Shown here piece after piece: positions 11,221-23,384 of a DNA stretch of 64,000 nt. The position numbers and the translations under genes were made by a program. The notes beneath the pieces are model-generated. The model was not told the DNA's origin, ran no database searches, and was given only the letters and a program-made list of their open reading frames with translations. Position 1 is the first letter of the stretch. Every line of letters begins with the position of its first letter. This DNA is from Bedellia somnulentella. Its lineage: Eukaryota > Arthropoda > Insecta > Lepidoptera > Bedelliidae. The stretch covers positions 26,148,875 through 26,212,874 of the forward strand of contig OY755170.1 of the NCBI GenBank assembly GCA_963576735.1, written 5' to 3'.

Positions 11221-11468
11221 GCTGTGTAGTATCGGCATAGAATAGCACTACCCCATTTCTTCCGGTGGGTGTACGTAAGAGGCGACTAACGGTATTGGGG
11301 CTTATAAGGGATTTTTGGGCGATGCGGTTGGAGACCCATCACCAACAACCTTTATTTCACCATCTTTTCCCTACGCGACTTCCAAAAGTGGCTGAGGAAT
11401 TTCTGATTCCTTAGCTCTGGCTACCCCTTTTAGGGATTTATAGCCGTGAGTATATGTATGTATGTATG
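11221..11468 (+). mobile_element. SINE-A, full length, subfamily CCGGTGGG
   Basis: Head AGCTGTGTAGTATCGGC, diagnostic CTTCCGGTGGGTGTACGTAA and GACTAACGG, then tail AGCCGTGAGTATATGTATG. No clear target duplication could be read. Confidence 0.92.
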
Positions 11469-13299
11469 TCATACCATACTCTTAGTTTCAGGTTGGTTTA
11501 GATTTACGTTACTAGGCCAATGTCATTTAGAATATCATATATTTTGTAAACCTCTCTTAAAGAATAGCTCCCAGGTTTTATGACCTTGTTGGATCATAGA
11601 TGGCGCCACTTACATACAATTTTTTTATTTTATGTGAATACTTGAGTGGGTGTAGTTGGTATATACGAAATTGGTCACGTAAAATGGGTAAATTCATTAG
11701 TCAAAATGCATTTTCATATCGTAAAAAAACTTTATCTTTTTAGGAACCAATGCAAATTTTCTTAGATAGGTGTCAGCACGGCTAAACTAGTCTAAACACA
11801 GCACTCAAGCAAAGTCGAAAAATGTATAAATATCTATATGTATGTGGACTTACTGTTCTAAAAGCTCGTAACTTGCTCACTTAGATTTACTGAGATTGTG
11901 CAGGGCTACCACTGCTACCGGGTACAAATGAAAAAAAAACAAATAACATAAAAATATACGCTTGGGTTAAGCGTGCAAATTTTGAAAATAATAAAGTTTC
12001 CAATTGGTCATAATAAAATGAAATTATTTGGGAATAAGAGTGAAATGAATTTGAGGAAGTCCCATACAAATATATCCATATAAATTCTGGGAAAAATTGG
12101 AGTTCTGATTATAGTAATAAATTATTGAACATGGTGCTAATACAAATCGTAAAAGGCGGCGTAAATGTATTGACATAACAGTTGAGTAACAATATAAATG
12201 TAAAAAGATTTTTATTTTTCATTTTATAGTTTATTACGCCATTTTTTATATCTGCGCCCACTTTTGTTGCAGTTGTTGTATAAATATGCGCCCAGACATA
12301 TAAAAAACATTTAAATTAAAAGCATTTTTAAAATCTGATATATAACCAAGATAATATAAGTATCACAAATAACTCAATAATATGTCACTAGGAATATATT
12401 CAGTATGGGACTTACCAACGCTCGGTCTTTTGAAGGAAATTCAAACTAATTTATCTATTATAAAAGCTCATCAAATGCTTTGATCAAAACATCTTCAAAC
12501 CTTAATAGTATTTTGTTTTTTATATGTATTTGAAAAGCCTGTATATAAAATAAATTATGTAAAATATATAAATTTAAAAGCGATGTTTTAGTAGCCAAAT
12601 ACACAAGCGGAATATAAATTTTACTGTTAATAAAATGATGCTATGGAAATTATATGTCATGTAAGGATAGATGTTTTTGTATGCGAGTGGAAAAGATACT
12701 TTTAATCAAAAACTAAAAATAATTGGATTTTATTAAGGAAAATGCAATAAGTGCTCGTGGTCTGAATTAGGTTACGGTCCTTGTTACAATTTTAATGAAA
12801 CTCGACCGGGTTATCTATATGCCCAATATTTGTTTCATGTGTCACTAACATAATTATGATATAATGAATATCTTAATTATGTTAGAGACTACATGGAATT
12901 TTCTTATTTGATATTGTTATAGCATAATTAATTGTATATAACTAAAATAACTAGTATTTTGCTTGATATAACCAGCAATTATATCTATCGTGACATAGAT
13001 TATATTTCAGTCCAACGTGGGTAAGAATAACACAAATAATATAAATAATATTGATGTTTAACTTTTGTGAACGAACTAGCAATAACAAATTCAAATAGAT
13101 CGGATAACGATATAGCCTAGTCAATGAGCACAAATTAAAGAATGATGAATTAGGGCGCTAGAAAACATGTGATCACTTCTCAAACTGTTCATTTATATGC
13201 AAATACGGATATATAAAAACGCCATCATTTTATTAAATTATTGAATATACAACCGAAGACTCGAAAAATAAATACTTTTCTCAAGACTCGTACAAATAC
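11469..13299. other. intron sequence, nothing recognised
   Basis: AT-rich, no repeat of the window's families and no coding signal. Confidence 0.4.
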
Positions 13300-13597
13300 A
13301 TCGAAACATCACGTGACATTGTCACCAGGTGTTCAGAGTAACCACGTTTGGCTTGGACAGTGTACTCACGTGATAGACGGCAGGACCCTATCGCCGTTTT
13401 GTACAAATACACCGTCACATGACTAAGTACAACTTAGCCATTTGAGTTTCCTCACGATGCTTTCTCTCACCATTAACAACCATGATAAATTAACCGCACA
13501 TATGACTTTAGAAAAGACGAATAGGTGTAAGCCCGACCAGGGATTTGATCCCTCATCGTCTGCACGATAAGCGATGTTGTACCCACTAAGCTTTCAA
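13300..13597 (-). mobile_element. SINE-B, tail missing
   Basis: Minus-strand copy: GTGTTCAGAGTAACCACG, GTGTACTCACGTGATAG, CATGACTAAGTACAAC, CACATATGACTTTAGAAAAG. It ends in the tRNA-like head, with B-box complement GGGATTTGATCCCTC and A-box complement CCCACTAAGC. The simple tail is not present. Confidence 0.85.
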
Positions 13598-14945
13598 AGT
13601 GAATCAACAATATTTAACCCATCCAACACCATCGTGATATATACACTATTTTTTTTAAATATACCTTGTTTTGCGATCACATGCCATCTCAAACCCAAGA
13701 TCAATATATAGCTAAAACACATGTTAATCACAAACACCAACACACACAAACACAAAGTAAGCAATAATAGTAAATAACAAAAAGCCTCCAGCCAGATTAC
13801 ATACCAAGTCAATTAGGGTTCCGCAAAACTCATTCGCAATCCAGACTCAAACATAACGGAAGGAAAAAAGAATGAATCAAATCCATCTGCCACAGCTTTC
13901 AACATTCATGAACAAAGTTTGATTTTGTTTTATAAGAGTTTTTTTTTCGCTGAGTTTAAATAGGAAATTTTATAACAAAAAATATATGAAAAACATTGAA
14001 TTAAATATTAGTAAATTATTTCAAAATAAAATTTTGTTCACGTTGTTACTATAAACAATATCTCAGCCCTGTTAGTGAAATAATTCACTGAAGATTGAAT
14101 GTAGGTGGCCAATCTCCTTAGTTAAACATTTGAAATATTAATGTGACACAAGAATAATCAAATAGTTAATATATTCATATATATATTTAATATATGAGTT
14201 TATACATAACTTCGTTATTTTACTTTATTTATCATGTATAACATTATATAGACATTTCAAAGTTGGTAAATATGTCGAGTACAATACTTATAATTATTTA
14301 TAAAAATGTTGCATTCAATGATAAAGCTTAAAGAGTTGGTCACTGTGAAGCGAAAGTGTTGCAAGGTACAAAAATAAAAACTACTTGCGAGTGTCAAAGT
14401 TGTTGCACATGACTGTCAATGTCAAAATAATGAATCGCGTGACGTAAGCTCAAAGCTGTCATGTTTACGACTCATCTAGTTTTTGTATATTGAGAAGTAT
14501 ATTAAACTTAATACAATCAATACTATTGCTTAATGATATGAGTACAAATAAATTGACAAACTAAACTCCTTCTCAATCAAACAAAAACTTTAAAACAGTA
14601 GAGCTGAATACTAGTTAAATTGAAGTGCTTTTTTTATAAATGGCAACACTACACTTTCAAATCAAGTGACACTTAAATATAAGTATGAAGTTAATAATTT
14701 GATAACTTACTAATTACTGTTAACATTTTACAAAACAGATCGATCGATTAAAAAAATTGACATGCAAAGGTTAGAATATTAATAAAATGCTCTTTGGCAC
14801 CAGTTAAATAACTCTTTATATCACCACTGAAAACAGCCTGCTGTTTTATTCGAGCTATAATATTTTTTAATAATATAATTGTTTAATAAATTATAGCAGG
14901 TAGTTTTCACATGTGAATAGCGTTTTTGTCGGTGAAGTTACTTAC
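13598..14945. other. intron sequence, nothing recognised
   Basis: AT-rich; includes a short AT microsatellite near 14178-14198. No coding or TE signal. Confidence 0.4.
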
Positions 14946-15030
14946 CAAACCCTTCGCCCTGAAGAAACAGGCGGAAAGCCTGCGATATCTTAGCAGGCTG
15001 TTCTTCCAACACCATTCCGCAATCTGAAAT
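14946..15030 (-). CDS. NDRG/MESK2 exon (end of hydrolase fold)
   Basis: It encodes ISDCGMVLEEQPAKISQAF followed by RLFLQGEGF and one base of the next codon: 28 codons plus 1 nt. This is the conserved family segment DCGG...VQPGKLTEAFKYFLQG that closes the hydrolase fold. The acceptor is chosen at CCAG|ATTTCAG rather than the nearer TTTCAG, because only the longer exon keeps the frame from the phase-0 donor at 16242 and supplies Ile-Ser before DCG. The donor reads TTTG|GTAAGT. Confidence 0.93.
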
Positions 15031-15529
15031 CTGGATCAAACAACATTATTATACGATTTTTGGGGTCGCCTTTATCTCCCGGATATATACCTCCCGGATC
15101 CTATTTACATCGAAAATAGGAATACAAAAGAAGGGATTCTTTTAAATTTTCGAATCCGGCAGATATCTTTGTCACTATAAAAGGCTTGTTGCGATATTGC
15201 GTGGTCTATAAAGATAAAAATAACCGGTAATAAAACTATACCATTAGGTGCCATCGAGATGGATATAGGAAAATATTATGGCCCATAAATGCACTTGATA
15301 AAGCGGCTATTTTACTTCAACAAAACACATGTTGATAGATGCTGTATTAATGATTTATCCTTAAGATAGAAATTAGTACACAGGCTAAATTATGTACTAA
15401 TTATTCTGCGCATCATGTGATAATGTAATACTCGGTGTTAAAATTATTTGGCGCTTTTAAGCTCAAATTTAAAACTGCTTTGGACAAATATTATGCGTTA
15501 AATTTTGAATGTATTTTTGGTAACGTTAG
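15031..15529. other. intron sequence, nothing recognised
   Basis: AT-rich intron DNA between exon and SINE. The phrase CCCGGATATATACCTCCCGGATCC near 15078 is a small local duplication. Confidence 0.35.
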
Positions 15530-15762
15530 TGCCGTGTCCTACCGACTGTGAAGTGAAGTGACGGCTTAGAATGTCACTACCCCTTTCTACCCACGGGTGT
15601 CGTAAGAGGCGACTACGGGTATTGCGCTTTTTTAAGTGGTTTTTGGGCGAGGCTGTTGAAAACCCATAACCCACGATATTTTAATTCTACCATCTTGTCC
15701 TCTTATCAACTTCCAAATGTGGCTGAGAAGTTGCTAGCTCTGAAGTTTATATATGGATGTAT
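15530..15762 (+). mobile_element. SINE-A, rearranged head and shortened tail
   Basis: GTGCCGTGTCCTACCGACTG, then GACGGCTTAGAATGTCACTA, CCCACGGGTGTCGTAAGAGG and a tail reduced to TATATATGGATGTATG. The CTGTGAAGTGAAGTGA inserted in the head is not seen in other copies. Confidence 0.8.
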
Positions 15763-16241
15763 GTTGAAGTAATAATTATTTTTTCCACTTCTCCTAAGGG
15801 CTACTTCAGTATGATGTTACTTTGCCTAGTTTACGGTGAACAAACATGTTTCTTTCTTTACATCCTGTAAAATAAACTCATATTAAAACAGCAGGCAGCT
15901 TTTCACCAAGTTTGTCCTTCTCTTTATCAATCTTGGTAAATGAATCACTAATGTAATTGCTCGTTCAATTTAAGACTATAAGATCGAATTGTTTCCTTTT
16001 GATCTAGAAAATACTGTCCACAATACAAATATGATGACATGTCTAAATCCATTTTTAAGTCATGTCTGAACTTCAGAGAGTTTTGCTGAAATTAAGTAGA
16101 TTATTACAGTAGTTTCTATTTATGATATGTTTAACCACTGCAAAATTTAAGATATCGTAAATGTTCACATACATACATGATATTTGATTATTACATAGAA
16201 AATTTGAAGTGACGCGTAGTAGCTAAAAAATATAATATTAC

Positions 16242-16487
16242 CTTCATCCAAGTAGAGTTAGACGGGTTGAGTCTGCCATTAAAAGTGACAGTATCATCGA
16301 CGTGGGGCGACAGAGATCCCGTGATGTTCAGCACTGGCACCTTGATGGTGTTAGTCTCCCGATTGATCCCAAGGTCAGTGCGACGGACATAGGCGTCGGT
16401 GAACAAAGACAGGTTGGTTGGGTTCACGTTGCGAGAGAAATAGCTGCGGTAGACCTGGGCTAGGTCGTGGTTGCGGTCTTCGGTGCA
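16242..16487 (-). CDS. NDRG/MESK2 exon (82 codons)
   Basis: The exon runs from acceptor CTTCCAG|TGCACC to donor ATGAAG|GTAA, phase 0 at both ends. It encodes CTEDRNHDLAQVYRSYFSRN, NPTNLSLFTDAYVRRTDLGI, NRETNTIKVPVLNITGSLSP and HVDDTVTFNGRLNPSNSTWM, then K. This spans the family's helical cap region (the NPTNL..F..AY..R.DL segment) and the following core strand (VLNITGSLSP, equivalent to LLVVGDNSP in vertebrate NDRGs), up to the RLNP.N.T motif. Length and motif order match the family, with no indel or stop. Confidence 0.96.
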
Positions 16488-17551
16488 CTGGAAGGGAAGA
16501 AGACTGAGCTAGATTAAGGGGTAGAAATTGCAATGGTCAAAGGTTGAGATTGGTTGAGTATATGGTAATGGGTAGACGATAAATAGATGAGAAAATTACT
16601 AATCATAAATAAGTCTGAGAAAAAGGTCTAGAAATGTTGAATTTCGCAGCTAGTAAATAAGTAATATAAAATAAAGAAAGACAATAATTACATTCTGCAG
16701 CTTATCACATTTCGGCCATTATTATTTTGTCGCGATTCATTTAAGTTAAATATATTAAGGCATTTGACAATACCAAGGTATTGTCACGGCACACTGGCGA
16801 GGGGGTTGCTAGAGCTACCATTAATGACTCTACAAGCTCTGTCACCTAACGAACATTAGGGTGAAACCAAATCGCAGATAATTATTTATAAGGGATCATT
16901 TTGTATGTCATTCATTTCTAGGGGGTCTAGCTAAAACTGAGCAATATTTGAAACAGACAAAGTCGCATTAAACTAATTATAACTAAAATAAATATTTTAG
17001 TATGTATTTAAGCTTTTCAAGTAAGAATAATTTGTCAGATAGATATTATACTGTCAATAAAAGTTTTTTAAAGCAAATTTTACGTATCGCGTGACGCGCG
17101 CGTGAAATTATATTGTTAATATAATTTATCACTAATTTAAAACAATAAATTTGGCAACCGAAAACATCATTTCAAACTAATCACATGTACCGATATCGCT
17201 AAAAGCCCAATGTTTTTAAAAACTTGCTTTTATCATTATCGAAAAATCAAAATCCACTGGTATCCGAATGAAAGCTAATTTTTTTGAAAAACTCATTTTT
17301 TGGATAAATTAAACATTTCGATAAATAGAAAACAATTATTCTGGTTTAACTCCATCCTCTGACTAATTCGAATTATTAGTTTACAACAAGTGAACCAAAT
17401 TTCGCGTCGCTCAAAAAGTTAACGTAAGAAAGAGCAACAAATATACAAATGCACATTCGCTTCTATAAAATTAAAAAAAGTAGAACAAAAAAAACAATAA
17501 AAGGACCGCCTTCAGCCATTTAACGGAAATCAAATTTTTCATACAAAATGC
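16488..17551. other. intron sequence, nothing recognised
   Basis: AT-rich, with a GC-richer phrase at 16790-16870 (GGCACACTGGCGAGGGGG) that has no coding potential and no second copy in the window. Confidence 0.35.
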
Positions 17552-18545
17552 GATAAAAAACAGAGTCCACGTATGCATTTTGAAATATTTCAAATATCTT
17601 TTTAACAAAGCAACCAAAGTCGATAAAAAATCAATAAAATATAATATATAATATTTCACAAAACCGAAAATAATTTTAGATATCGATTGACTATAAACGG
17701 AGTAATCAGGTAACAGACATAAAAAAGAATCAATCGCATCTCCTTTTTGAAGTCGGTCGAAAATACACTATAAAATGTACTGCATAACTTTTACTGCTCA
17801 CTATACAGTTAATCAAATAAGGATTACTTGCAAAGAATTTCGGCATTGTCGAACGAACAATAATATTTATCCCACAACTATGAAAATAAAGAGACACGAG
17901 CCAATATATTACTTGAGTTGAACCCTCGCATTTGTTTCACAGCCAGATCACATTACTAGTAAACTGCCAAAATTAGTAAGTTGATAAAATTCATGATAAA
18001 AATGCAACACAATAATAAAATAAAATCGCTACAGCGCAACAGGTAAAATAATATATACAATACATATACTTTCGCCATTAGTTCCCATTGGGGTAGGCAA
18101 AAACTATTTCATTTCGTACGATCCTGACAAACCTCTCAAGCTTCGTTTACATCCATCAATCTTTTTTAAATCATCCAATAATATATTTATAATGTAAAAA
18201 TTACTACGTAGTTAGAGTTAAGAAAAGTAGTAGGTATAAACCACCCTTTATTGTATATCTCCTGTGATCTTTACCATTTTATCGGTCAACCTTTGCCAAG
18301 GGCTACGCTTCTCGCCTCTCCAGAACCCTGAGGGCCTCGGGCATTATTTCTGACAAGAGGTCAGTCATCCTAATTTTGTTGAGCTATTTAAAATAAGTCT
18401 TAAAACTATGGTAGTTCAATGGTCATCCTAAAATAAAATAGTAGTGTTCCCCAGCTTCACACGGGTAGCAAGTTTGTCATAAAAAACAGAGTCCACGTAT
18501 GCATTTTGATATTATTTAAATATATTTTTTAACCAAGCTACCAAA
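17552..18545. repeat. direct repeat pair of about 68 bp
   Basis: Positions 17552-17622 and 18478-18545 share AAAAAACAGAGTCCACGTAT, then GCATTTTGA, and similar downstream bases (TTTTTAAC.AAGC.ACCAAA). They lie in the same orientation 926 bp apart within one intron. The interval includes an RTE fragment. This is a local duplication or two copies of an unrecognised repeat. Confidence 0.7.
18055..18175 (-). mobile_element. RTE-like LINE 3' end, subfamily a
   Basis: CATATACTTTCGCCATTAG, CCCATTGGGGTAGGCA, CGTACGATCCTGACAAACC and CATCCATCAATC. Short, 5' truncated and without the TATG repeat. Confidence 0.8.
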
Positions 18546-18938
18546 CCGTAATACGTAACAATAAACATTACAGGGAACTCCCAAATTGCATATCGTTAGT
18601 ATGGTGAAGTTTCCTGGGAATTGATTCATTATGCCGGAAATTAAACTCTATAAACTTTATATGGACAAATAATGTAAGCGTGTTTGTAATATAAAAACAA
18701 TTAGTTTCAACTTAACGCATATAAAGAATATTGTATACATAGTATTTTACTAAAATATAGTTTTTTTATAATTTGTTACGGATAATCTCTGAAACGGCTG
18801 TCCGATTTAAACAGGACCTTTAGTACGATAGTGTACGTAGCAAGGAGTAACTTAGCCTTTTTAACAATACTACCCTCTCAATCCCGTGCGAAACCAAGGA
18901 TCACCAAATACAATATAAAATATAGTCAAAGTTCTCAC

Positions 18939-19085
18939 CCTTCCGAAGTGGTGCCACATCAGATAATCCAGCACCCCCTGAGTCATCCCGCGGGAACGAA
19001 GATGTCTGGAGTTGATCTTCTGGTAGCCCCACTCGAGCCAGCCCGGCTGGGTGGAGGTGCAGTTGATGAGGGCTAGAGCATCCAC
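18939..19085 (-). CDS. NDRG/MESK2 exon (49 codons)
   Basis: The exon lies between acceptor TTGTATAG|GTGGAT and donor GGAAGG|GTGAGA, phase 0 at both ends. It encodes VDALALINCTSTQPGWLEWG, YQKINSRHLRSRGMTQGVLD, then YLMWHHFGR. The family pattern is VEGLVLINVDP..KGW.DWA..K, then ..VVD..L.HHFG. This covers the strand after the nucleophile elbow and the start of the cap helices. It follows directly on the Lys that ends the exon at 20441. Confidence 0.96.
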
Positions 19086-19162
19086 CTATACAAGCGGGTT
19101 TATTTTAGCCTGAGTTTGGGATTACTTGATATATTTCTGTACCAGGAAGGATACAAAAAATA

Positions 19163-19413
19163 CATACATACATACATATACTCACGGCTATAAATCCCTT
19201 AACAGGGTAGCCAGAGCTTTGGAATGAAAAATTCTTCAGCCGCTTTTGGAAGTTGATTGGGAAAAGATGGTTATAATAAATGTTTTTGGTGACGGGTCTC
19301 CAATCACATCACCCAAAAATCACTTAAAAAGCCCCCTATACCCTTAGTTGCCTCTTACGATCACCCACGGGTAGAAATGGGGTAGTGTTATTCTAAGCCG
19401 ACACTACACGGCA
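19163..19413 (-). mobile_element. SINE-A, subfamily GTGGGTGATCG, with TSD
   Basis: Full-length minus copy from tail CATACATACATATACTCACG to head complement CCGACACTACACGGC. ATACAAAAAATA occurs on both sides (19151-19162 and 19414-19425), a 12-bp target duplication. The GATCACCCACGG phrase marks the subfamily shared with 38556 and 47528. Confidence 0.93.
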
Positions 19414-19449
19414 ATACAAAAAATATAAAGTCAAAAAGTCATACAGATT

Positions 19450-19635
19450 ATCTGAGGTATAAATCCCAAACATAACTAGCGAAAGCTTTAAAATGAGAAA
19501 TTTCTCGGGCGTTTTTAGAAGTTTAGTGGGTAAAGTAGGGGTTGATGGTAATGGTCGTCCATCCTTATCACCTAAAAAATAACTTAAAGAGTCCCAACAT
19601 CCTAAGTCACCTCTTACGAAACCCGCGGCAAGAAA
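19450..19635 (-). mobile_element. SINE-A, old and degenerate
   Basis: GGTATAAATCCCAAACATAA, GAAATTTCTCGGGCGTTTTT, CACCTCTTACGAAACCCGCGG follow the minus-strand SINE-A order with many changes. Head and tail are lost. Confidence 0.65.
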
Positions 19636-20440
19636 TCTCTTTTGCTATGGAAACAATTTCACTTTGAGGGTTTTCTTACGATGTTTTCCTTTAAACCGTG
19701 AACTGATGATTAAGTTTCAAATTTATCCAGTAGCAATAATTGATCGACGATACAAAGAAATCGTATATCTATGAAAATGTATGCATTCACAAATTAATTC
19801 CTTTTATTGGCGAAAAGCTCTTTAATGTTTTGCAATTAGCGTAGTTTTATTGCCGATAAATACTTCCTTGGAAAAGTGTCTTCCATTTTAAATGCATTTT
19901 CAATGCAATTTCCTTCAATGTAACTCAATCATTGAAAATAACTAGCGTCGCTCCGAGACGGTAGTTCTTTGAAGCCAGCAATTAATTGATTTAACGAACA
20001 ACATCTTGAGAGAAATTCACTCACTCAAATAATGTTTACTTGAACATTCGAAGATATTTCTCTAACTTATTGGACTACCGTTACACAGATATCAATATCC
20101 AACAAATGATTGCTTTTTTAATTAAAGAATAGAAAACCTTTGTTGCGTAACAAAATCTAAACAATTTTTAAACATATTTCTTACATAGAAGTACTATCGG
20201 AGGTCTTATCACTTAAATTGATCTTCTTCAAAATAAAAGTTTGGATATTAAATAATAAGTTGCTTAGAAATAAAGTTTTTTTAACTTAATAGACATTTGA
20301 GGCTATTATGGACAAGTGATTATTAAGTTTATTAGGGAGGAGACCCATTAATCATTTTCCAAAAGCACCTGAGAAATATAGCTACCTGTTTTCCAATTAA
20401 TAGCTGCAAGTGTAGACAGATAGTTATATGTATCAGTTAC
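19636..20440. other. intron sequence, nothing recognised
   Basis: AT-rich intron between degenerate SINE and exon. No coding or repeat signal found. Confidence 0.35.
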
Positions 20441-20582
20441 CTTATTAGGATGAGCGATGGCGAACCGGGCGAGGATGTTCGCGCCAGCCCCCACTCCGAA
20501 GCCGATGAAGTTGCGGATCCCGAAGTGGCCCAACACGTAGTTGACCTGGTTGGCCAGCTCATCCATGCTCGGGTATACGTAG
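20441..20582 (-). CDS. NDRG/MESK2 exon with degenerate nucleophile elbow
   Basis: One base (C) completes an Asp codon begun in the exon at 56116 (GA|C). It is followed by YVYPSMDELANQVNYVLGHF, GIRNFIGFGVGAGANILARF and AIAHPNK. The family signature YP.MDELA...VL.H...K..IG.GVGAGA.IL.RFAL.HP is clear. At the elbow the residues are GVGAG, without the catalytic serine of true hydrolases, as in other NDRGs. Acceptor is TATTTCCAG, donor AATAAG|GTAACT. A SINE-A lies 60 bp upstream in the large intron. Confidence 0.97.
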
Positions 20583-20643
20583 CTGGAAATAATATTATTA
20601 TACAGCTTTGTGTACATCGTCTATGAGAGAGTATGTCTATTTA

Positions 20644-20864
20644 ACATACATACGGCCATAAATCCCAAAAAGGAGCAGCCAGGACATTAGACCTATATGG
20701 TCTTCAGCCACATTTGGAAGTTGATAGGGGAGAAGATTGTAGAAAAAAGTATCGTTGGTGATGGGTCTCCAACCGCATCGCCTATAAACTACTCAAAAAC
20801 CCCTATCACCTTAGTCGCCTCTTACGACACCCGTGGGTAAAGGGGTAGTGACAATCTACACGGC
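20644..20864 (-). mobile_element. SINE-A close to an exon
   Basis: ACATACATACGGCCATAAATC to CCCGTGGGTAAAGGGGTAGTG and CTACACGGC. The tail is shortened. It lies 60 bp from the splice acceptor of the exon at 20582. Confidence 0.85.
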
Positions 20865-21245
20865 AAATGTCAATTGAAGTCACGTAATAATTGATTTGTA
20901 TGCTTTGTCGTATTTGTGAATTCCAAATATGTATTGTGTTGCGTAATGCCAGATGTTGTTTATATAGATACAATAAATAAGTAATATTATAGGGTTAGTA
21001 TAATAAAACATTATTCACGACATATTGATTTTGACCATATATTTATAACTAACCAGGTTCTCTGCCTACTCTTATGGAAACGAATATCTTGATTGTAATT
21101 AACCAAGGTCCACTTAAGTAAGACACCAATGTCAATTCTTATCTTGTTACAGATGCTCTGAACCTAAATCGAACCGGAAATCTTGTGAACCAGCAGCGTA
21201 CTTCTAAACAACTGCACCATAGACGTCTGCATGCATATTGCATAT

Positions 21246-21322
21246 AACATAACATAACATAAACGCCGTTTATCCCCGAAGGGGTTGGCAGAGGTACCAA
21301 TACTTCTGAACTCTTGCATATA
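21246..21322 (-). mobile_element. SINE-B tail fragment
   Basis: Four CATAA units, then CGCCGTTTATCCCCGAAGGG, GTTGGCAGAGGTACCAATAC. Same tail end as the intact copy at 63405. Confidence 0.8.
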
Positions 21323-21349
21323 GCACTCGTTAATTACTCAAGACTCAAA

Positions 21350-21490
21350 CGTTGGTGCCGTATTTCCCCGAGGGGATGGCAGAGGTACTTATATTTTGGC
21401 ACATCACGTTACATTATTGCCACCTGTCGTTCAGAGTCAGAGTCTCGGTGTTCAGAGTACTGTTTATTCTATTACGTTTTTCTTGGACAG
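21350..21490 (-). mobile_element. second SINE-B fragment
   Basis: GCCGTATTTCCCCGAGGGGA, TGGCAGAGGTACTTATAT, then GGTGTTCAGAGTACTG and CTTGGACAGTGTTTA. Diverged, and truncated before the tRNA-like head. Confidence 0.65.
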
Positions 21491-21508
21491 TGTTTATCAT
21501 TTTTTTAA

Positions 21509-21757
21509 TACATACATACATATACTCACGGCTATAAATCCCTAGAAGGGGTAGCAAGAGCTAAGGAATTAGAAATTCCTCAGCCACGTTTGGAAAGATG
21601 AGTGGGGAAAAGATGGTAAAATAAAGGTTGTTGGTGATGGGTCTCCAACCCCATCGCCCAAAAATCCCTTAAAAGCCCCAATACCGTTAGTCGCCTCTTA
21701 CGTACACCCACCGGAAAAAATGGGGTAGTGCTATTCTAAGCCGACACTACAAAGCAC
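21509..21757 (-). mobile_element. SINE-A, subfamily CCGGTGGG, with TSD
   Basis: Full-length minus copy ending in CCGACACTACAAAGC. TTTTTTAA flanks both ends (21501-21508 and 21758-21765). Diagnostic CTTACGTACACCCACCGG is present. Confidence 0.92.
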
Positions 21758-21765
21758 TTTTTTAA

Positions 21766-23384
21766 ATATGAATAATATAATAATAGAATCTACGAGAACT
21801 AGCATAATAACTTACAATCGTATCTATTTGTTTAGCTATCGCAAGAATCTAAAAAACTACGTTTAGATATTAATATACTGTATATAGAAAAAAACTCCAA
21901 TATAAAGAAAAGCGACATGATATATTCTTATGAATCTAATAGACGTGCTATCTCTTAATTCTCATGTCGGCTCAGACGATCAGTACCGAAAAACTATCCG
22001 TTGGTGTCGTACGAGGCAACGAAATAATCAGTAGTTTCAAGTATTCAATAAATATATTTTCTGGCAACGTCTACAAACCAACTTTCTTTACCTTTACTAT
22101 AGTTACGTCGTCTTATTTCCCCTTTCAACAGCCTCATAATTTACTCTCCTAAAGCTGTCGGTATTTTTCAAAAATATGTATCGGTAGGGAAGGGAATGCT
22201 TATCTGCCCCAATTACTCATAGAAGTTAAGAATACAAAGGAGTAGTATTAAATCAGTGATATTCTAAACCAACATAGGGCATAGCATAAGGTATTCAATA
22301 TTAAATAGTAACGATTGTGTAAAGAACATTGTTCGGCGTATCGGGCACTGCTGTACCTTACATAACACTGCGGCAAACAGAGCTGTTTTAGTACAAGGTT
22401 GCTTTTCGTCTACATAGACCTTTAGACCTATTTCTTTTTGTTGATAGCTTTCCTCGTCAATTGTCAGAATATGAAAATGTAAGCAGGGGTACCGAAGCTA
22501 CGTTCCGTCAAAGTCAATCATTACTACCAATAAGGATCATTACGTTATCTAAAGACAATTACATACAACATCGGCATAGGTAACAAATATAGTTTCAAAT
22601 TATTGTGTCCCTACGAATACGATAAAGCATCTCAAAAATTAGAAATAGCTAACTTCATAAATCAATTAACTTTAGTCTGTTTAAAACGTACGTGTCAGTT
22701 GGTCATCAAAATGTTATAGGAGCCTTTGATGTGATGATCCACCGTGTGGCAACACTAAGGTACAGTTTAATTTCGTTTGATGACCCGTAGAGCGTGTACA
22801 GGTACGTCAACAACATGCAGTAATTAGAAATTACGTTGCAATCAAAAAGAGTACGCAATTACTTCATCATATAGCATATTAACCACTTATATGTGAGATG
22901 CATACATACGTTTACCCACGACTTTAGTTCTTAATTGGATTGTTATTATTTAAATCTCTATGTTTGTTTTAATCTCTTAACAAATATCTATTCAAATTTT
23001 AGTTGGGTTTTTACTTAATAACCTTATATTGTGACTATTTGTGACCATTTTGTGATTACGTAAACTAAGAAGTTGACAATATTACGAATAGTTTGTTATA
23101 TAAAAATATATAGATTTCACTGCTCTTAATAACAAAATAGTGAGCTATTACTACATGCCTCACTTTGATCCGTACTAAATTTTGATGATAAAATACATCT
23201 TCTCTTGAAGTTGGGCAAACTTCCCAGAATGCATAATCAGTGTTACGAAGATGTAAGAAGGCAATGTATACAGCGAATTCTATGCAAAGATTAGCAACAG
23301 GGCTCTTGCAACTTTGCCAATCTTTCCGAAATAGGCGTGATTTTATAGAAACAGAAAAGGATAGACTTCGTTTCATGGCGGTAA
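21766..23384. other. intron sequence, nothing recognised
   Basis: AT-rich. A 103-codon minus-strand open frame at 23065-23376 matches no family I recognise and shows no splice or codon support. No repeat families here. Confidence 0.4.

Noticed and set aside
14941..15026. Alternative acceptor TTTCAG at 15024 for the exon at 14946
   Set aside because: Using it drops Ile-Ser, shifts the frame from the phase-0 donor at 16242 and breaks the conserved DCG segment.
23065..23376. 103-codon minus-strand frame as an exon
   Set aside because: No recognisable motif, AT-driven codons and no supporting splice phases with the NDRG exons.
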